Origin: Candidatus Peribacteria bacterium
Lineage (GTDB): Bacteria > Patescibacteriota > Gracilibacteria > UBA1369 > LOWO2-01-FULL-3
DNA length: 8,645 bases
Direction: 5' to 3'
Assembly: GCA_943359415.1 (NCBI GenBank)
Contig: CALRHQ010000040.1
Span: 1 to 8,645, forward strand
Shown here: piece by piece, positions 1 through 6,175 of the stretch
Layout of the letters: each line of letters starts with the position of its first letter
Numbering within the stretch: the first letter of the stretch is position 1
Translations under genes and position numbers: made by a program
The notes under the pieces: generated by a model
Told to the model about the DNA's origin: nothing
The model's input: the letters and a program-made list of their open reading frames with translations, nothing else
The model's database searches: none

Positions 1-30
1 TTTTTGTTTTTATTTTTATTACTTTGCTAT

Positions 31-59
31 ATTGTAGCATTCTTTGTCGCTTTTTGCAA
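31..59 (-). promoter_or_regulatory. Leftward promoter for a gene beyond the left edge
   Basis: On the minus strand a TTGCAA (-35, 54-59) is followed after exactly 17 bases by TACAAT (-10, 31-36), with a TG one base before the -10 (extended -10). Transcription would start near 24 and run out of the window to the left. No start codon for that gene lies inside the window. This is one of the best sigma70-type matches in the sequence; activity is inferred from consensus only. Confidence 0.5.
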
Positions 60-104
60 GGGCCTTAAAGTGTAATTTTTTTTAAAATTCATTAAAATGT
101 TTTT

Positions 105-113
105 TGGTATTAA
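105..113 (+). promoter_or_regulatory. Extended -10 box upstream of the 72-aa gene
   Basis: TGG followed by TATTAA forms an extended -10 whose last base is 9 bases before the ATG at 123. A start about 7 bases after the box would leave almost no leader, so the message may be leaderless. No good -35 is seen. Confidence 0.35.
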
Positions 114-122
114 TAAACTTTT

Positions 123-341
123 ATGGAAAATAAATTGCTGATAGATTTAGGTGTCAAATATGGCCTTGATTCTGCGAAAATTTCGAAAATTGCTGCTATC
201 ATATATCAGGCTGGAGTTCAGAATTTTAATGAGCCTGAAGCCAAAGCTATTGCTGAATATTTGTGCGAAAATGGACTGATTGATAAACCTTCCGAGGAAG
301 TCATGCAGGAGTTAAAACTGAAAGGGCTTGCGAGAGATTAA
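123..341 (+). CDS. Small hypothetical protein (72 aa)
   Basis: I do not recognise this protein. It is 72 residues, acidic and predicted mostly helical, with no signal peptide, membrane segment or cysteine pair; the only cysteine is in the segment AEYLCENG (residues 44-51). The ATG at 123 is preferred because an extended -10 lies just upstream and no in-frame start precedes it nearby. There is no Shine-Dalgarno sequence. Its TAA (339-341) overlaps the stop of the convergent gene (338-340), so the two share the palindrome TTAA. The even codon use and clean reading frame argue that it is real, but no function can be assigned. Confidence 0.65.
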   Translation: MENKLLIDLGVKYGLDSAKISKIAAIIYQAGVQNFNEPEAKAIAEYLCENGLIDKPSEEVMQELKLKGLARD

Positions 342-1045
342 GATTTTTTGCCATCCAGTAATTCTCTCGAACGAAGTGCTTCTTCTGTTCTCGTGAAGAT
401 TCCTTTTAATATAAATTCTGAAAATTCTTGGAGTCTTTCGAAATCGTTTTCGATTTTCATTCTTTCAAAATAATCACGTAAAACAAATGTGCAAAGCTGA
501 ATAAGGATTTTTTTTATTGTTTTTTGTGGCTCCGGTTTTGTTTCTTCCTCTTGGAATCCGTCATTTTCTTCAGGTATTTCCACATCGTAACCGTATTTTA
601 TAAGTTTCTGAGGATATTCTTCCGCTTGAAACATCATACCTTTCATCCAGATATCTATCGCAATCTTGGCTTTTAATGGCATCGAGGCGTCGTCTTCTCC
701 GAAAAAAGTTAATGCGTGAGATGAAGAATTTTGTTTCATAAAATCACCGACAAACGGTTTCAGCTCTTCGTTTTCCAACATTATTATAGATAAAATAAAT
801 CCGGCAGGAAGATTTTGTTCCAATGCGCGGCTTATTAATAAGGTAAGTTCATTCTTTTGACTGTTTTTCACAAAAGCCATGAGGAACTTCAGTAGATCGT
901 CTTCTTTTTGTTTTTGCTTCTGTTCCTCTTTTTTTATAGCTGCAATTTGAGCCCATGCCTCCTGCATGCGCTCTTTAAATGCTTCAAAAGCCGCTTCTGA
1001 CATCGGCTCTCCCCCTTCAAGTCCAAAAAAATTTTCTAGTGCCAT
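338..1045 (-). CDS. Hypothetical helical protein downstream of rpmA (235 aa)
   Basis: This protein is not recognised. It is charged and helical: a Gln/Lys-rich stretch at residues 38-50 (KKEEQKQKQKEDD) suggests a short coiled coil, followed by amphipathic helices, an acidic patch at 157-170 and a basic C-terminus. There is no signal peptide or clear membrane helix, so it is probably cytoplasmic. The start is an ATG 20 bases after the rpmA stop on the same strand, so it is probably co-transcribed with rpmA; no Shine-Dalgarno is present. Co-transcription with a ribosomal protein hints at a housekeeping or translation-linked role, but that is inference only. It ends in TAA inside a TTAA shared with the convergent 72-aa gene. 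Confidence 0.7.
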   Translation of the reverse strand: MALENFFGLEGGEPMSEAAFEAFKERMQEAWAQIAAIKKEEQKQKQKEDDLLKFLMAFVKNSQKNELTLLISRALEQNLPAGFILSIIMLENEELKPFVGDFMKQNSSSHALTFFGEDDASMPLKAKIAIDIWMKGMMFQAEEYPQKLIKYGYDVEIPEENDGFQEEETKPEPQKTIKKILIQLCTFVLRDYFERMKIENDFERLQEFSEFILKGIFTRTEEALRSRELLDGKKS

Positions 1046-1065
1046 TTAATTTTTTTAGCTGGCGA

Positions 1066-1338
1066 CTACCTTATGTTTACAAACTTATCCTTAAAAATTC
1101 TTCCGTCGAATTTTCTTAGAGCTTTCTCTGTAAAATGAACTTGTCCTGCGATCAAAGCGAAAATTGTATGGTCTTTACCCATATCTGCGCCTTTTCCAGG
1201 GAAATATTTTGTACCTCTTTGACGTACAATTATTGATCCTGCTTTTACAGTTTCTCCTCCGAATGCTTTTACTCCCAAACGTTGGGCTTGCGAGTCTCGG
1301 CCGTTTTTGGTGGAACCCGCTGCTTTTTTATGTGACAT
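1066..1338 (-). CDS. rpmA: 50S ribosomal protein bL27
   Basis: bL27 is a large-subunit protein whose N-terminal tail reaches the peptidyl-transferase centre. The family signature is clear over the whole 90 residues: N-terminal SHKKAAGSTKNGRDS, then QRLGVKAFGGE, then GSIIVRQRGTKYFPG and GKDHTIFAL. The length is typical. There is no Firmicutes-type cleavable N-terminal extension before the conserved tail. The leader holds AAGAAAAAG just before the ATG, only weakly purine-rich as a ribosome site. In most bacteria rplU (bL21) lies immediately upstream; here the upstream side holds an inverted repeat and an HNH endonuclease gene, and rpmA appears to have its own promoter. An unknown 235-aa gene follows after 20 bases. 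Confidence 0.97.
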   Translation of the reverse strand: MSHKKAAGSTKNGRDSQAQRLGVKAFGGETVKAGSIIVRQRGTKYFPGKGADMGKDHTIFALIAGQVHFTEKALRKFDGRIFKDKFVNIR

Positions 1339-1362
1339 ATCTTTTTCTTAAATTGCTGGATG

Positions 1363-1391
1363 ATTTTAATGTGTTTTTGAGAGGAATGCAA
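1363..1391 (-). promoter_or_regulatory. Probable rpmA promoter
   Basis: On the minus strand TTGCAT (1386-1391) and TAAAAT (1363-1368) are separated by 17 bases, with the -10 ending 24 bases before the rpmA ATG. It lies between the rpmA start and the 29-bp inverted repeat, so rpmA need not depend on read-through from the HNH gene. The match is moderate. Confidence 0.4.
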
Positions 1392-1402
1392 GCTATTTTA
1401 TG

Positions 1403-1511
1403 AGAAAAAGGTCTGAGGTACTTCTTAGGACTTAAGCTTCTTTTGATTATAATCATGCTTCCCTTATTATTGAACGCAATGCGTCCAAAGAAATACCTCA
1501 GACCTTTTTCT
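1403..1511. repeat. Long inverted repeat, 29-bp arms, 51-base centre
   Basis: Arms 1403-1431 and 1483-1511 are reverse complements with 2 mismatches in 29. Their core is GGTCTGAGGTA against TACCTCAGACC, with A5 outside one arm and T5 outside the other. The centre holds the palindrome GATTATAATC (1445-1454). As RNA either strand would form a long stem ending in a U-rich tail, so it could stop transcription in both directions between HNH and rpmA. It could equally be a MITE-like or REP-like element. It lies in the otherwise gene-free stretch 1339-1708, where short frames on both strands run through the repeat and do not look like proteins. Confidence 0.75.
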
Positions 1512-1543
1512 AGAATCAACGGCCTGCAATTCCTTATTTCAAG

Positions 1544-1600
1544 AACGAACAGAATCGCTACGAAGAACATTTCCTTCCCTCTGTCATTCCGTAGTATTGT
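1544..1600 (+). repeat. Dispersed repeat, copy 1 (downstream of the HNH gene)
   Basis: Positions 1557-1600 match 3029-3072 in the same orientation at 36 of 44 positions. Positions 1544-1567 match 2968-2991 exactly over 24 bases in inverted orientation. Shared cores include CGAAGAA, CCCTCTGTC and GTAG.ATTGT. The style resembles the short palindromic dispersed repeats seen in many bacterial genomes (cores such as GCGAAGAAT and CTGTCATTC), but family membership is from memory only. The remaining stretch 1601-1708 shows no gene or structure that I can support. Confidence 0.7.
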
Positions 1601-1708
1601 CTTTAAACTGGAGAAATCACCTTTTGTGGCGCATTTCAACCTTCACTAGATCAAGGCCTGTATTAAAGAAGAACCATCATCCGCCAGTTAGAAATATTTT
1701 GTAGATCA

Positions 1709-2572
1709 CTATATTCTTTTACGAATTTCCACGTAGTCAAGATCTCTGCAATGCATAAGTTCGTGGTGTTCCTTGCACAGTGGTGTGAGGTTATGTGGAT
1801 CATGGCTTGGTACGGCCGAAAATCTTTGTACGTGGTGAATTTGTGCGGACGGTTTTTGGCAGGTTTTTATGGAACATTTTGTGCCGTGTTCTGCATAAAT
1901 AATTCTTTTTATAGAAATTGGGATATGCCTTGTGGTAGGTTTTTCTTCTTGGTTCTCTATAATTTCCTTAGAGATTTCCTCTTTCTTCTGCGCTATTTCT
2001 TCTTCACGTTTTTTAAGAAATTCTATCAGTAAGTCATTGATGTCGATGCCTTTTTGTTGAAGTTCGAGAAGTTTGCGACTGACTTCTGCTGAAAGATTTA
2101 AAGTCTGCCCGGGCAGACTTTCTGAGCCGAAAAAACTCTCCTGCAGGCCATCTTGACCTTCATATTTCTTAGCAAATTTCTCATCTCTCACTAAAGTTTC
2201 CACTGCACTTTTTGATAAAATCTGTACTTGGTTTACCAAAAATATTTCATTCTCTCTTTTTGCGATCGAGACAATTCTTGCGAGTTTGTTTACGCTAACT
2301 TTTCCGTCTGTCAAAAGTGATTTTAGTCTTGGCATTTCTTCAAATCTTTTTTCAAGATTTAAAACTAATCGAACTTGTTCTTCGCTCATCCCTGCGAGCT
2401 TTTTCGCAAATTCAAAAATTGAACAAAATCCTTTTCGTTCATAAAGTTTTCGTTTGAAAACTTCCGGCAAAAGTCCCGCAAATCTTTGTCTCCAAATTCG
2501 CGCGCGTTCGCCATATTCTTTGCAAAGATTATATAAATTTTCGTCCGGCATTGAAGATATTGCATTATTCAT
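1709..2572 (-). CDS. HNH endonuclease (287 aa)
   Basis: The C-terminal domain (about residues 212-275) is an HNH nuclease with a zinc ribbon: C233 and C238 pair with C266 and H269, the catalytic HH is H246-H247 in IHHV, and N261 lies in PHNLTPLC, followed by HHELMH. Such domains cut DNA with one metal ion. The N-terminal 200 residues are helical; the segment SLLTDGKVSVNKLARIV (85-101) resembles helix-turn-helix-like pieces of DUF222/13E12-type HNH proteins, and residues 187-210 are a charged coiled coil. It begins with ATG and has no Shine-Dalgarno. It stands alone, framed on both sides by repeats, which suggests a mobile or repeat-associated nuclease rather than a restriction enzyme, since no methylase is adjacent. 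HNH proteins of this style are numerous in candidate-phyla genomes (recalled, not searched). Confidence 0.88.
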   Translation of the reverse strand: MNNAISSMPDENLYNLCKEYGERARIWRQRFAGLLPEVFKRKLYERKGFCSIFEFAKKLAGMSEEQVRLVLNLEKRFEEMPRLKSLLTDGKVSVNKLARIVSIAKRENEIFLVNQVQILSKSAVETLVRDEKFAKKYEGQDGLQESFFGSESLPGQTLNLSAEVSRKLLELQQKGIDINDLLIEFLKKREEEIAQKKEEISKEIIENQEEKPTTRHIPISIKRIIYAEHGTKCSIKTCQKPSAQIHHVQRFSAVPSHDPHNLTPLCKEHHELMHCRDLDYVEIRKRI

Positions 2573-2683
2573 ATTTATGAGTTTTTAGGGAATGTTTCCT
2601 GTCCAAATATTAGCAGGTACAAGCCAAAAATCAACTTTTTCAAGTAGCGAATTCTTAAAATGTGACGTGTGGTAAAACTCGTC

Positions 2684-2901
2684 TTTTCGGCTGCCATAAG
2701 CGACAAAATGATATTGACTGTCGACAAAAAGATTGCGTAACGAGCGACGATCGACAATCAGTTTTTCGGCTTGGGGAAGCCGCAAAATGACGTTGTTCTC
2801 CCGCAAGAATGTGGCGAAATAGGAGTAGACACTTCAAGAGTTTTTGGCTTACGGGAAGCGGTAAAATGGTATTAATTTTCCCATAATTCATGGTGAAATA
2901 T
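2684..2901 (+). repeat. Three diverged 79-bp tandem repeat units
   Basis: The landmark AAAATG recurs at 2705, 2784 and 2863, exactly 79 bases apart. Units 1 and 2 share TTTTCGGCT and CAAAATGA. Units 2 and 3 share GGCTT, GGGAAGC, AAAATG, TCCC and GAAATA in the same order. Unit 2 carries a perfect hairpin CGGCTT-GGGG-AAGCCG (2767-2782), reduced to a GCT..AGC stem in units 1 and 3. Because 79 is not a multiple of three and the frames on both strands shift between units, a coding origin is unlikely. The block lies in the gene-free stretch 2573-3131 upstream of the HNH gene. Confidence 0.6.
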
Positions 2902-2952
2902 TTTTTGTTTTTTTAAGACAAGTTCGTTTGTGCAGCATTCTCACTACAGGGG

Positions 2953-3054
2953 AGAGGGGAGGTAATATTCTTCGTAGCGATTCTGTTCGTTTTAGATAAA
3001 AAATTAGAAATATGCAAAAGAAAGCCAAGCTGCGAAGAATATTACCTCCCCTCT
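2953..3054. repeat. Inverted repeat, 26-bp arms, 50-base centre
   Basis: Arms 2953-2978 and 3029-3054 are reverse complements with one mismatch in 26; each contains GAGGGGAGGTAATATTC or its complement. The left arm plus part of the centre (2968-2991) is an exact inverted copy of 1544-1567. The right arm opens the direct copy 3029-3072. The structure looks like two inserted copies of the same short element facing each other, or a palindromic MITE-like unit. No frame in it looks protein-coding. Confidence 0.8.
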
Positions 3055-3072
3055 GTCGTGCAGTAGCATTGT
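3029..3072 (+). repeat. Dispersed repeat, copy 2 (upstream side of the HNH block)
   Basis: This segment matches 1557-1600 at 36 of 44 positions in direct orientation, so the HNH gene and the 79-bp repeats are framed by direct copies about 1.47 kb apart. Its first 26 bases are the right arm of the neighbouring inverted repeat. Its end overlaps the -35 of the M23 gene promoter. Confidence 0.7.
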
Positions 3073-3097
3073 ATTTTCGCACAATTTGTGATAGAAT
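3069..3097 (+). promoter_or_regulatory. Promoter of the M23 peptidase and nth unit
   Basis: TTGTAT (3069-3074) and TAGAAT (3092-3097) are separated by 17 bases, with TG one base before the -10. A transcript would start near 3104, giving a leader of about 28 A-rich bases before the ATG at 3132. The -35 lies on the last bases of the dispersed repeat, so the repeat may have contributed it. Confidence 0.5.
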
Positions 3098-3131
3098 ATT
3101 CAGATAAATAGACACAAAAATAAAAAAACAA

Positions 3132-4520
3132 ATGAAATCGGTATTTAAGAAAATTGCAATTTTGGCTACGGTATCGGCTATTTTCCTTTCAAATAGCGCT
3201 TTTGCTGAAGACAGTCAGGAGTTCTTGTCAAAGCTTAAAGATAAATATAATTCTGAAAAAACCGACTATTATCAACTTTTGAATAATATCTCCGACCAAA
3301 GAAATAAGCTCAAAGCTCTTACAGAAGAGAAAATGACATTGACGGAGCAGCTTGATAATATAGAAAAACAGACATTTATCACTCAAAACAGCCTAAGGGA
3401 AACTATTGAAGCTGTTAGTGAAACAGAAAATGCCATAATGCAGATTTCAGCTCAAATTGATGTAAAAAAAATCGCTATGGATGCACAAAAAGATCTTCTT
3501 AAAGATTATATAAAAATAATATATAAAGAGGAAACTTCTTATTTTTCCGTAGATGAAAACGGGCAAGTCGATGCCTTTAAACTGCTTTTGTCCGATGGAA
3601 GTGTAGGAAGCAAAATCAGACAATTGAATTATTTAAATCTTTTAAGTGAGGCCGGTGCACAAATGGTAGATAAACTTTCCGCTTTGGGTGAAGAACTAAA
3701 GACTCAAGAAGAAAATCTTGAAATAAAGCATACAGAACTTGCAAAACTTCAGGAAAATCTCGCGAATGAAAGAAAACAGCTTGAATACGAAAAAATTGCG
3801 AAAGAAAACTTGATGAAACTTACTCTAGGACAAGAAAAATTGTATTCAAAATTACTTGAACAAAGTGAAAAAGAACAATATACGATGGTTCAGGACGTAA
3901 AAGATTTGAGTAGTGCTCTTGAAATAATTAAACAAAAAATCGCAGAGGATGGGGAAAATTTTGATCCTAGTGAATACATGGAACTTTTGGATGAAAAAAC
4001 TCGTTCTTTATATGACTTTATTTCTAATGCTCCGATGCTTAATCCGGAAGGCCTTTCCTGGCCTATTCTTCCTGCAAAAGGCATTAGTGCGTATTTTCAT
4101 GATTCCTCTTATGCCAGTACTTTTGGTGTTGCGCATCAAGCTGTAGATATTCCAACTTATCAAGGCTCCCCTATTCATGCGCCTGCTGACGGAGTCATTT
4201 ATAAAATAAAAGACAATGGATATGGATACAGCTATATCATTGTCGCGCATTCAAATGGGTATAGTACCGTTTACGGTCACGTGAGTGACATCTTGGTTCG
4301 TGACGGCGACCTTGTCGTGCAGGGACAAATATTGGGTCTTACGGGAGGCATGCCTGGAACTAAAGGTGCCGGATATATGACTACAGGTCCACATTTGCAT
4401 TTTGAATTACTTAAAGATGGAAAACATATTGATCCTTTGAACTATCTTCCTTTGAATGTATTTTCTGCGGAAGATTTACAAAATCTTCCTGAGAAATATT
4501 TGAGAAGAGTTGAGTTTTAA
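3132..4520 (+). CDS. Secreted coiled-coil M23 (LytM-type) peptidoglycan hydrolase (462 aa)
   Basis: A signal peptide is evident: basic MKSVFKK, a hydrophobic core, then SAFA before E26 (likely cut after A25). Residues 28-300 are mostly coiled coil, as in EnvC, PcsB and CwlO-type wall hydrolases. The C-terminal M23 domain (about 308-440) has all zinc ligands and catalytic residues: H335 and D339 in HQAVD, H383 in YGH, and H421 and H423 in GPHLHFE. M23 enzymes cut peptide cross-bridges; the coiled coil usually gives autoinhibition or partner control, for example by FtsEX, so a role in cell separation or wall growth is plausible. The ATG follows an A-rich leader without a Shine-Dalgarno. nth begins 14 bases after the stop, so the two are probably co-transcribed, although their functions are unrelated. 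Confidence 0.93.
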   Translation: MKSVFKKIAILATVSAIFLSNSAFAEDSQEFLSKLKDKYNSEKTDYYQLLNNISDQRNKLKALTEEKMTLTEQLDNIEKQTFITQNSLRETIEAVSETENAIMQISAQIDVKKIAMDAQKDLLKDYIKIIYKEETSYFSVDENGQVDAFKLLLSDGSVGSKIRQLNYLNLLSEAGAQMVDKLSALGEELKTQEENLEIKHTELAKLQENLANERKQLEYEKIAKENLMKLTLGQEKLYSKLLEQSEKEQYTMVQDVKDLSSALEIIKQKIAEDGENFDPSEYMELLDEKTRSLYDFISNAPMLNPEGLSWPILPAKGISAYFHDSSYASTFGVAHQAVDIPTYQGSPIHAPADGVIYKIKDNGYGYSYIIVAHSNGYSTVYGHVSDILVRDGDLVVQGQILGLTGGMPGTKGAGYMTTGPHLHFELLKDGKHIDPLNYLPLNVFSAEDLQNLPEKYLRRVEF

Positions 4521-4534
4521 TATACAATTGCTGT

Positions 4535-5176
4535 GTGAAAAATAATATTTCAGAGATAATAAAAATTCTCGAGAAGACTTATCCTGATGCTAAAGTTGAG
4601 CTAAATTTTGGTGATACTTTTCAATTACTGGTTTCTGTGATTTTATCAGCGCAATGTACAGATGTTCGCGTAAATAAAGTGACTCCTCCTCTTTTTGAAA
4701 GATTGCCGGATGCGCGTGCTTTTGCTGATGCAACTCTTGATGAAATTGAAAAATATATTTATTCCACCGGTTTTTATAGAGCAAAAGCCAGAAATATAAA
4801 AGGCGCGGCTGAAAAAATTTTAAAAGATTTTGGCGGAAAAGTTCCAAATACAATGGATGGTTTGCTCACTCTTCCCGGTGTCGCAAGAAAAACAGCAAAT
4901 GTAGTGCTTTCCAGCGGATTTGGTAAAGATGTAGGCATCGTTGTTGACACACATGTGGCTAGAATAACAGGAAAACTCGGACTTGTTCCGAAAAAAATGG
5001 CACTACAGAAAAATGCAGTAAAAATAGAACAAGAACTTATGAAGATCGTGCCAAAATCAAAATGGGGTGAGTTTTCTCATATGATTGTTTGGCATGGAAG
5101 ACGTATTTGTTTTGCCAGAAAGCCAAATTGTAAGGGATGTCCTTTGAATAAGATTTGTCCTAGCAGTGAAGTTTAA
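4535..5176 (+). CDS. nth: Endonuclease III, DNA glycosylase/AP lyase (213 aa)
   Basis: This enzyme removes oxidised pyrimidines and nicks abasic sites in base-excision repair. The helix-hairpin-helix LPGVARKTANVV carries the catalytic lysine K119, and the catalytic aspartate is D138 in VDTHVAR. The C-terminal iron-sulfur loop is complete with canonical spacing: C192-X6-C199-X2-C202-X5-C208. The N-terminal LLVSVILSAQCTD is typical and the length is normal (E. coli Nth is 211 residues). The start is a GTG at 4535, chosen because the protein N-terminus then aligns with the family and no better start lies between it and the M23 stop 14 bases upstream. There is no Shine-Dalgarno. It probably shares a transcript with the M23 gene. 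Confidence 0.97.
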   Translation: MKNNISEIIKILEKTYPDAKVELNFGDTFQLLVSVILSAQCTDVRVNKVTPPLFERLPDARAFADATLDEIEKYIYSTGFYRAKARNIKGAAEKILKDFGGKVPNTMDGLLTLPGVARKTANVVLSSGFGKDVGIVVDTHVARITGKLGLVPKKMALQKNAVKIEQELMKIVPKSKWGEFSHMIVWHGRRICFARKPNCKGCPLNKICPSSEV

Positions 5177-5254
5177 GAATTTGTTTTGTTTGACTTTGTT
5201 GGCTGAGGTTGGTAGATTTCTTCTGTTCTTTTTTAATATTGATTTTCTACTTAT

Positions 5255-5329
5255 TGGGGCGTGGCCAAGTGGTAAGGCAGCGGGTTTTGATCCCGCCATT
5301 CGTGGGTTCGAATCCTACCGCCCCAACCA
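5255..5329 (+). tRNA. tRNA-Gln, anticodon TTG
   Basis: The cloverleaf is complete. The acceptor stem TGGGGCG/CGCCCCA has 7 bp, the D stem is GCC/GGC, the anticodon stem GCGGG/CCCGC encloses the loop TTTTGAT with anticodon TTG, and the T arm GTGGG-TTCGAAT-CCTAC closes with one G-U pair. The discriminator is A and the CCA end is encoded. TTG reads CAA and, by wobble, CAG glutamine codons. A possible -10 (TAATAT, 5234-5239) lies 15 bases upstream; the -35 is unclear. The last 17 bases recur at 5411-5427. Confidence 0.96.
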
Positions 5330-5331
5330 TT

Positions 5332-5366
5332 GAAAAACAGCTCTGCATTATGCAGAAGTGGTTTTC
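5332..5366 (+). other. Imperfect hairpin after tRNA-Gln
   Basis: Arms 5332-5346 and 5352-5366 pair at 12 of 15 positions around a 5-base loop; the inner part CTGCATTATGCAG is nearly perfect. No T tract follows, so it is a weak terminator candidate. It may be a processing or spacer structure between the tRNA and its duplicated 3' end. Confidence 0.4.
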
Positions 5367-5410
5367 GATATGTTAGCGTTAGGATGAGAAGTTTACACCC
5401 GGAGGGTGAG

Positions 5411-5427
5411 TCCTACCGCCCCAACCA
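5411..5427 (+). repeat. Exact copy of the tRNA-Gln 3' end
   Basis: TCCTACCGCCCCAACCA is identical to tRNA positions 5313-5329, 98 bases away in the same orientation. It covers the 3' half of the T stem, the acceptor strand, the discriminator and CCA. Just before it lie a small hairpin CACCC-GGA-GGGTG (5396-5408) and TAGGA (5380-5384), which could pair with the TCCTA of the copy. No acceptor 5' strand, D arm or anticodon arm is present, so this is not a second working tRNA. It resembles an attachment-site duplication or a tRNA remnant. Confidence 0.75.
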
Positions 5428-5434
5428 AAAACCT

Positions 5435-6175
5435 TTATTTCTCTTCTCCTGGCAATTTTACTCCGTAGTCTTTTAGGGCTTCGCTAATTTCCGGAAATGA
5501 TAGATTAAAGTCGTTAACATTCGGAAAATCATATACTCCTTTTGTATAAGGTTTTGCCATGTAAATCATTCCAAAACCGGCTCCAAAGATAAATGTTCTT
5601 CCATCAAGAGTCGTTTCTCTATGAGTTGAAGAAATCAACACATTTTGTCTGTTTGCAATTCCTTGAAGCGCCCCTCCAGACTGTAGAAGCCCAGGAAATA
5701 CCATGAAAGGTCCGCCAAACCCTGTTCCACGAGTAATTCTCCACATTTCGTCCATGTACGCTTCACCTCCCGGAGCCAAAACTCTCGCTGCGTTTTCCAA
5801 AGTAGGTATTAATTTTTTGTCACCTATATTGTCTAATACTTGGTAGGAGATTATTGCGTCTACACTGTTATCTTCTATACTTCTATCTATTGAGAAATCT
5901 TCATTTGTTATTAATATGTCTTCCTTATTTATGCCTTCAGCCTCAAGTTCTTCCTGTGATATTTGACGTGCAAAAAGATCACTGTTTATCACTTTTACTT
6001 TGCCTTTCAAAAATGGATGCCCGAGAATCCCTCTTGCAGTTTTTGATTCAACTCCTCCCCCAAGATCCAAAATAATCACTTTGCGATTTGGATTTTCTTT
6101 TATTTTCTTGATAATTAATGCAAGAAATTTGTAATTGACGTAATGATCTACTATTTCAAACGGCCTATTGCTCAA
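5435..6175 (-). CDS. Class I SAM-dependent methyltransferase (246 aa), TTG start
   Basis: The Rossmann-type fold is seen from motif I VIILDLGGG (33-41), an acidic residue after beta-2 (NSD, D66), the DFSIDRS segment (93-99), DAIISYQVLDNI (106-117) and AARVLAPGGEAYMDEM (129-144). The substrate cannot be told: the C-terminal third, with a Gly-rich stretch at 151-171, is unfamiliar. The start is TTG at 6175. An in-frame TGA lies just upstream, no ATG or GTG is nearby, and the TTG overlaps the TGA of the preceding 48-aa gene in the sequence TTGA, which suggests translational coupling. The TAA stop is 7 bases from the copied tRNA 3' end; the gene is convergent with the tRNA. Confidence 0.85.
   Translation of the reverse strand: MSNRPFEIVDHYVNYKFLALIIKKIKENPNRKVIILDLGGGVESKTARGILGHPFLKGKVKVINSDLFARQISQEELEAEGINKEDILITNEDFSIDRSIEDNSVDAIISYQVLDNIGDKKLIPTLENAARVLAPGGEAYMDEMWRITRGTGFGGPFMVFPGLLQSGGALQGIANRQNVLISSTHRETTLDGRTFIFGAGFGMIYMAKPYTKGVYDFPNVNDFNLSFPEISEALKDYGVKLPGEEK

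Noticed and set aside
1403..1511. Integron attC site
   Set aside because: The palindrome size is suitable, but no core boxes of the RYYYAAC/GTTRRRY type are placed at its ends, and no integrase is seen.
1328..1649. Reading frames on both strands over the inverted repeat near rpmA
   Set aside because: They read the same palindrome on both strands (similar KKYLRPFS peptides appear in each) and one overlaps rpmA. They show no protein-like start or context.
2585..2891. Two overlapping minus-strand reading frames of 73 and 78 codons upstream of the HNH gene
   Set aside because: They run through the 79-bp tandem repeats, and the repeat length shifts the frame between units, so similar peptides appear in different frames. 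This is the mark of non-coding repeats being read by chance.
2684..3072. CRISPR array
   Set aside because: There are few, diverged units with unequal spacing and no constant short repeat with unique spacers; no cas gene is near.
5353..5427. A second tRNA gene ending in the copied 3' segment
   Set aside because: No 5' acceptor strand, D arm or anticodon arm can be drawn; only the 3' part matches tRNA-Gln.
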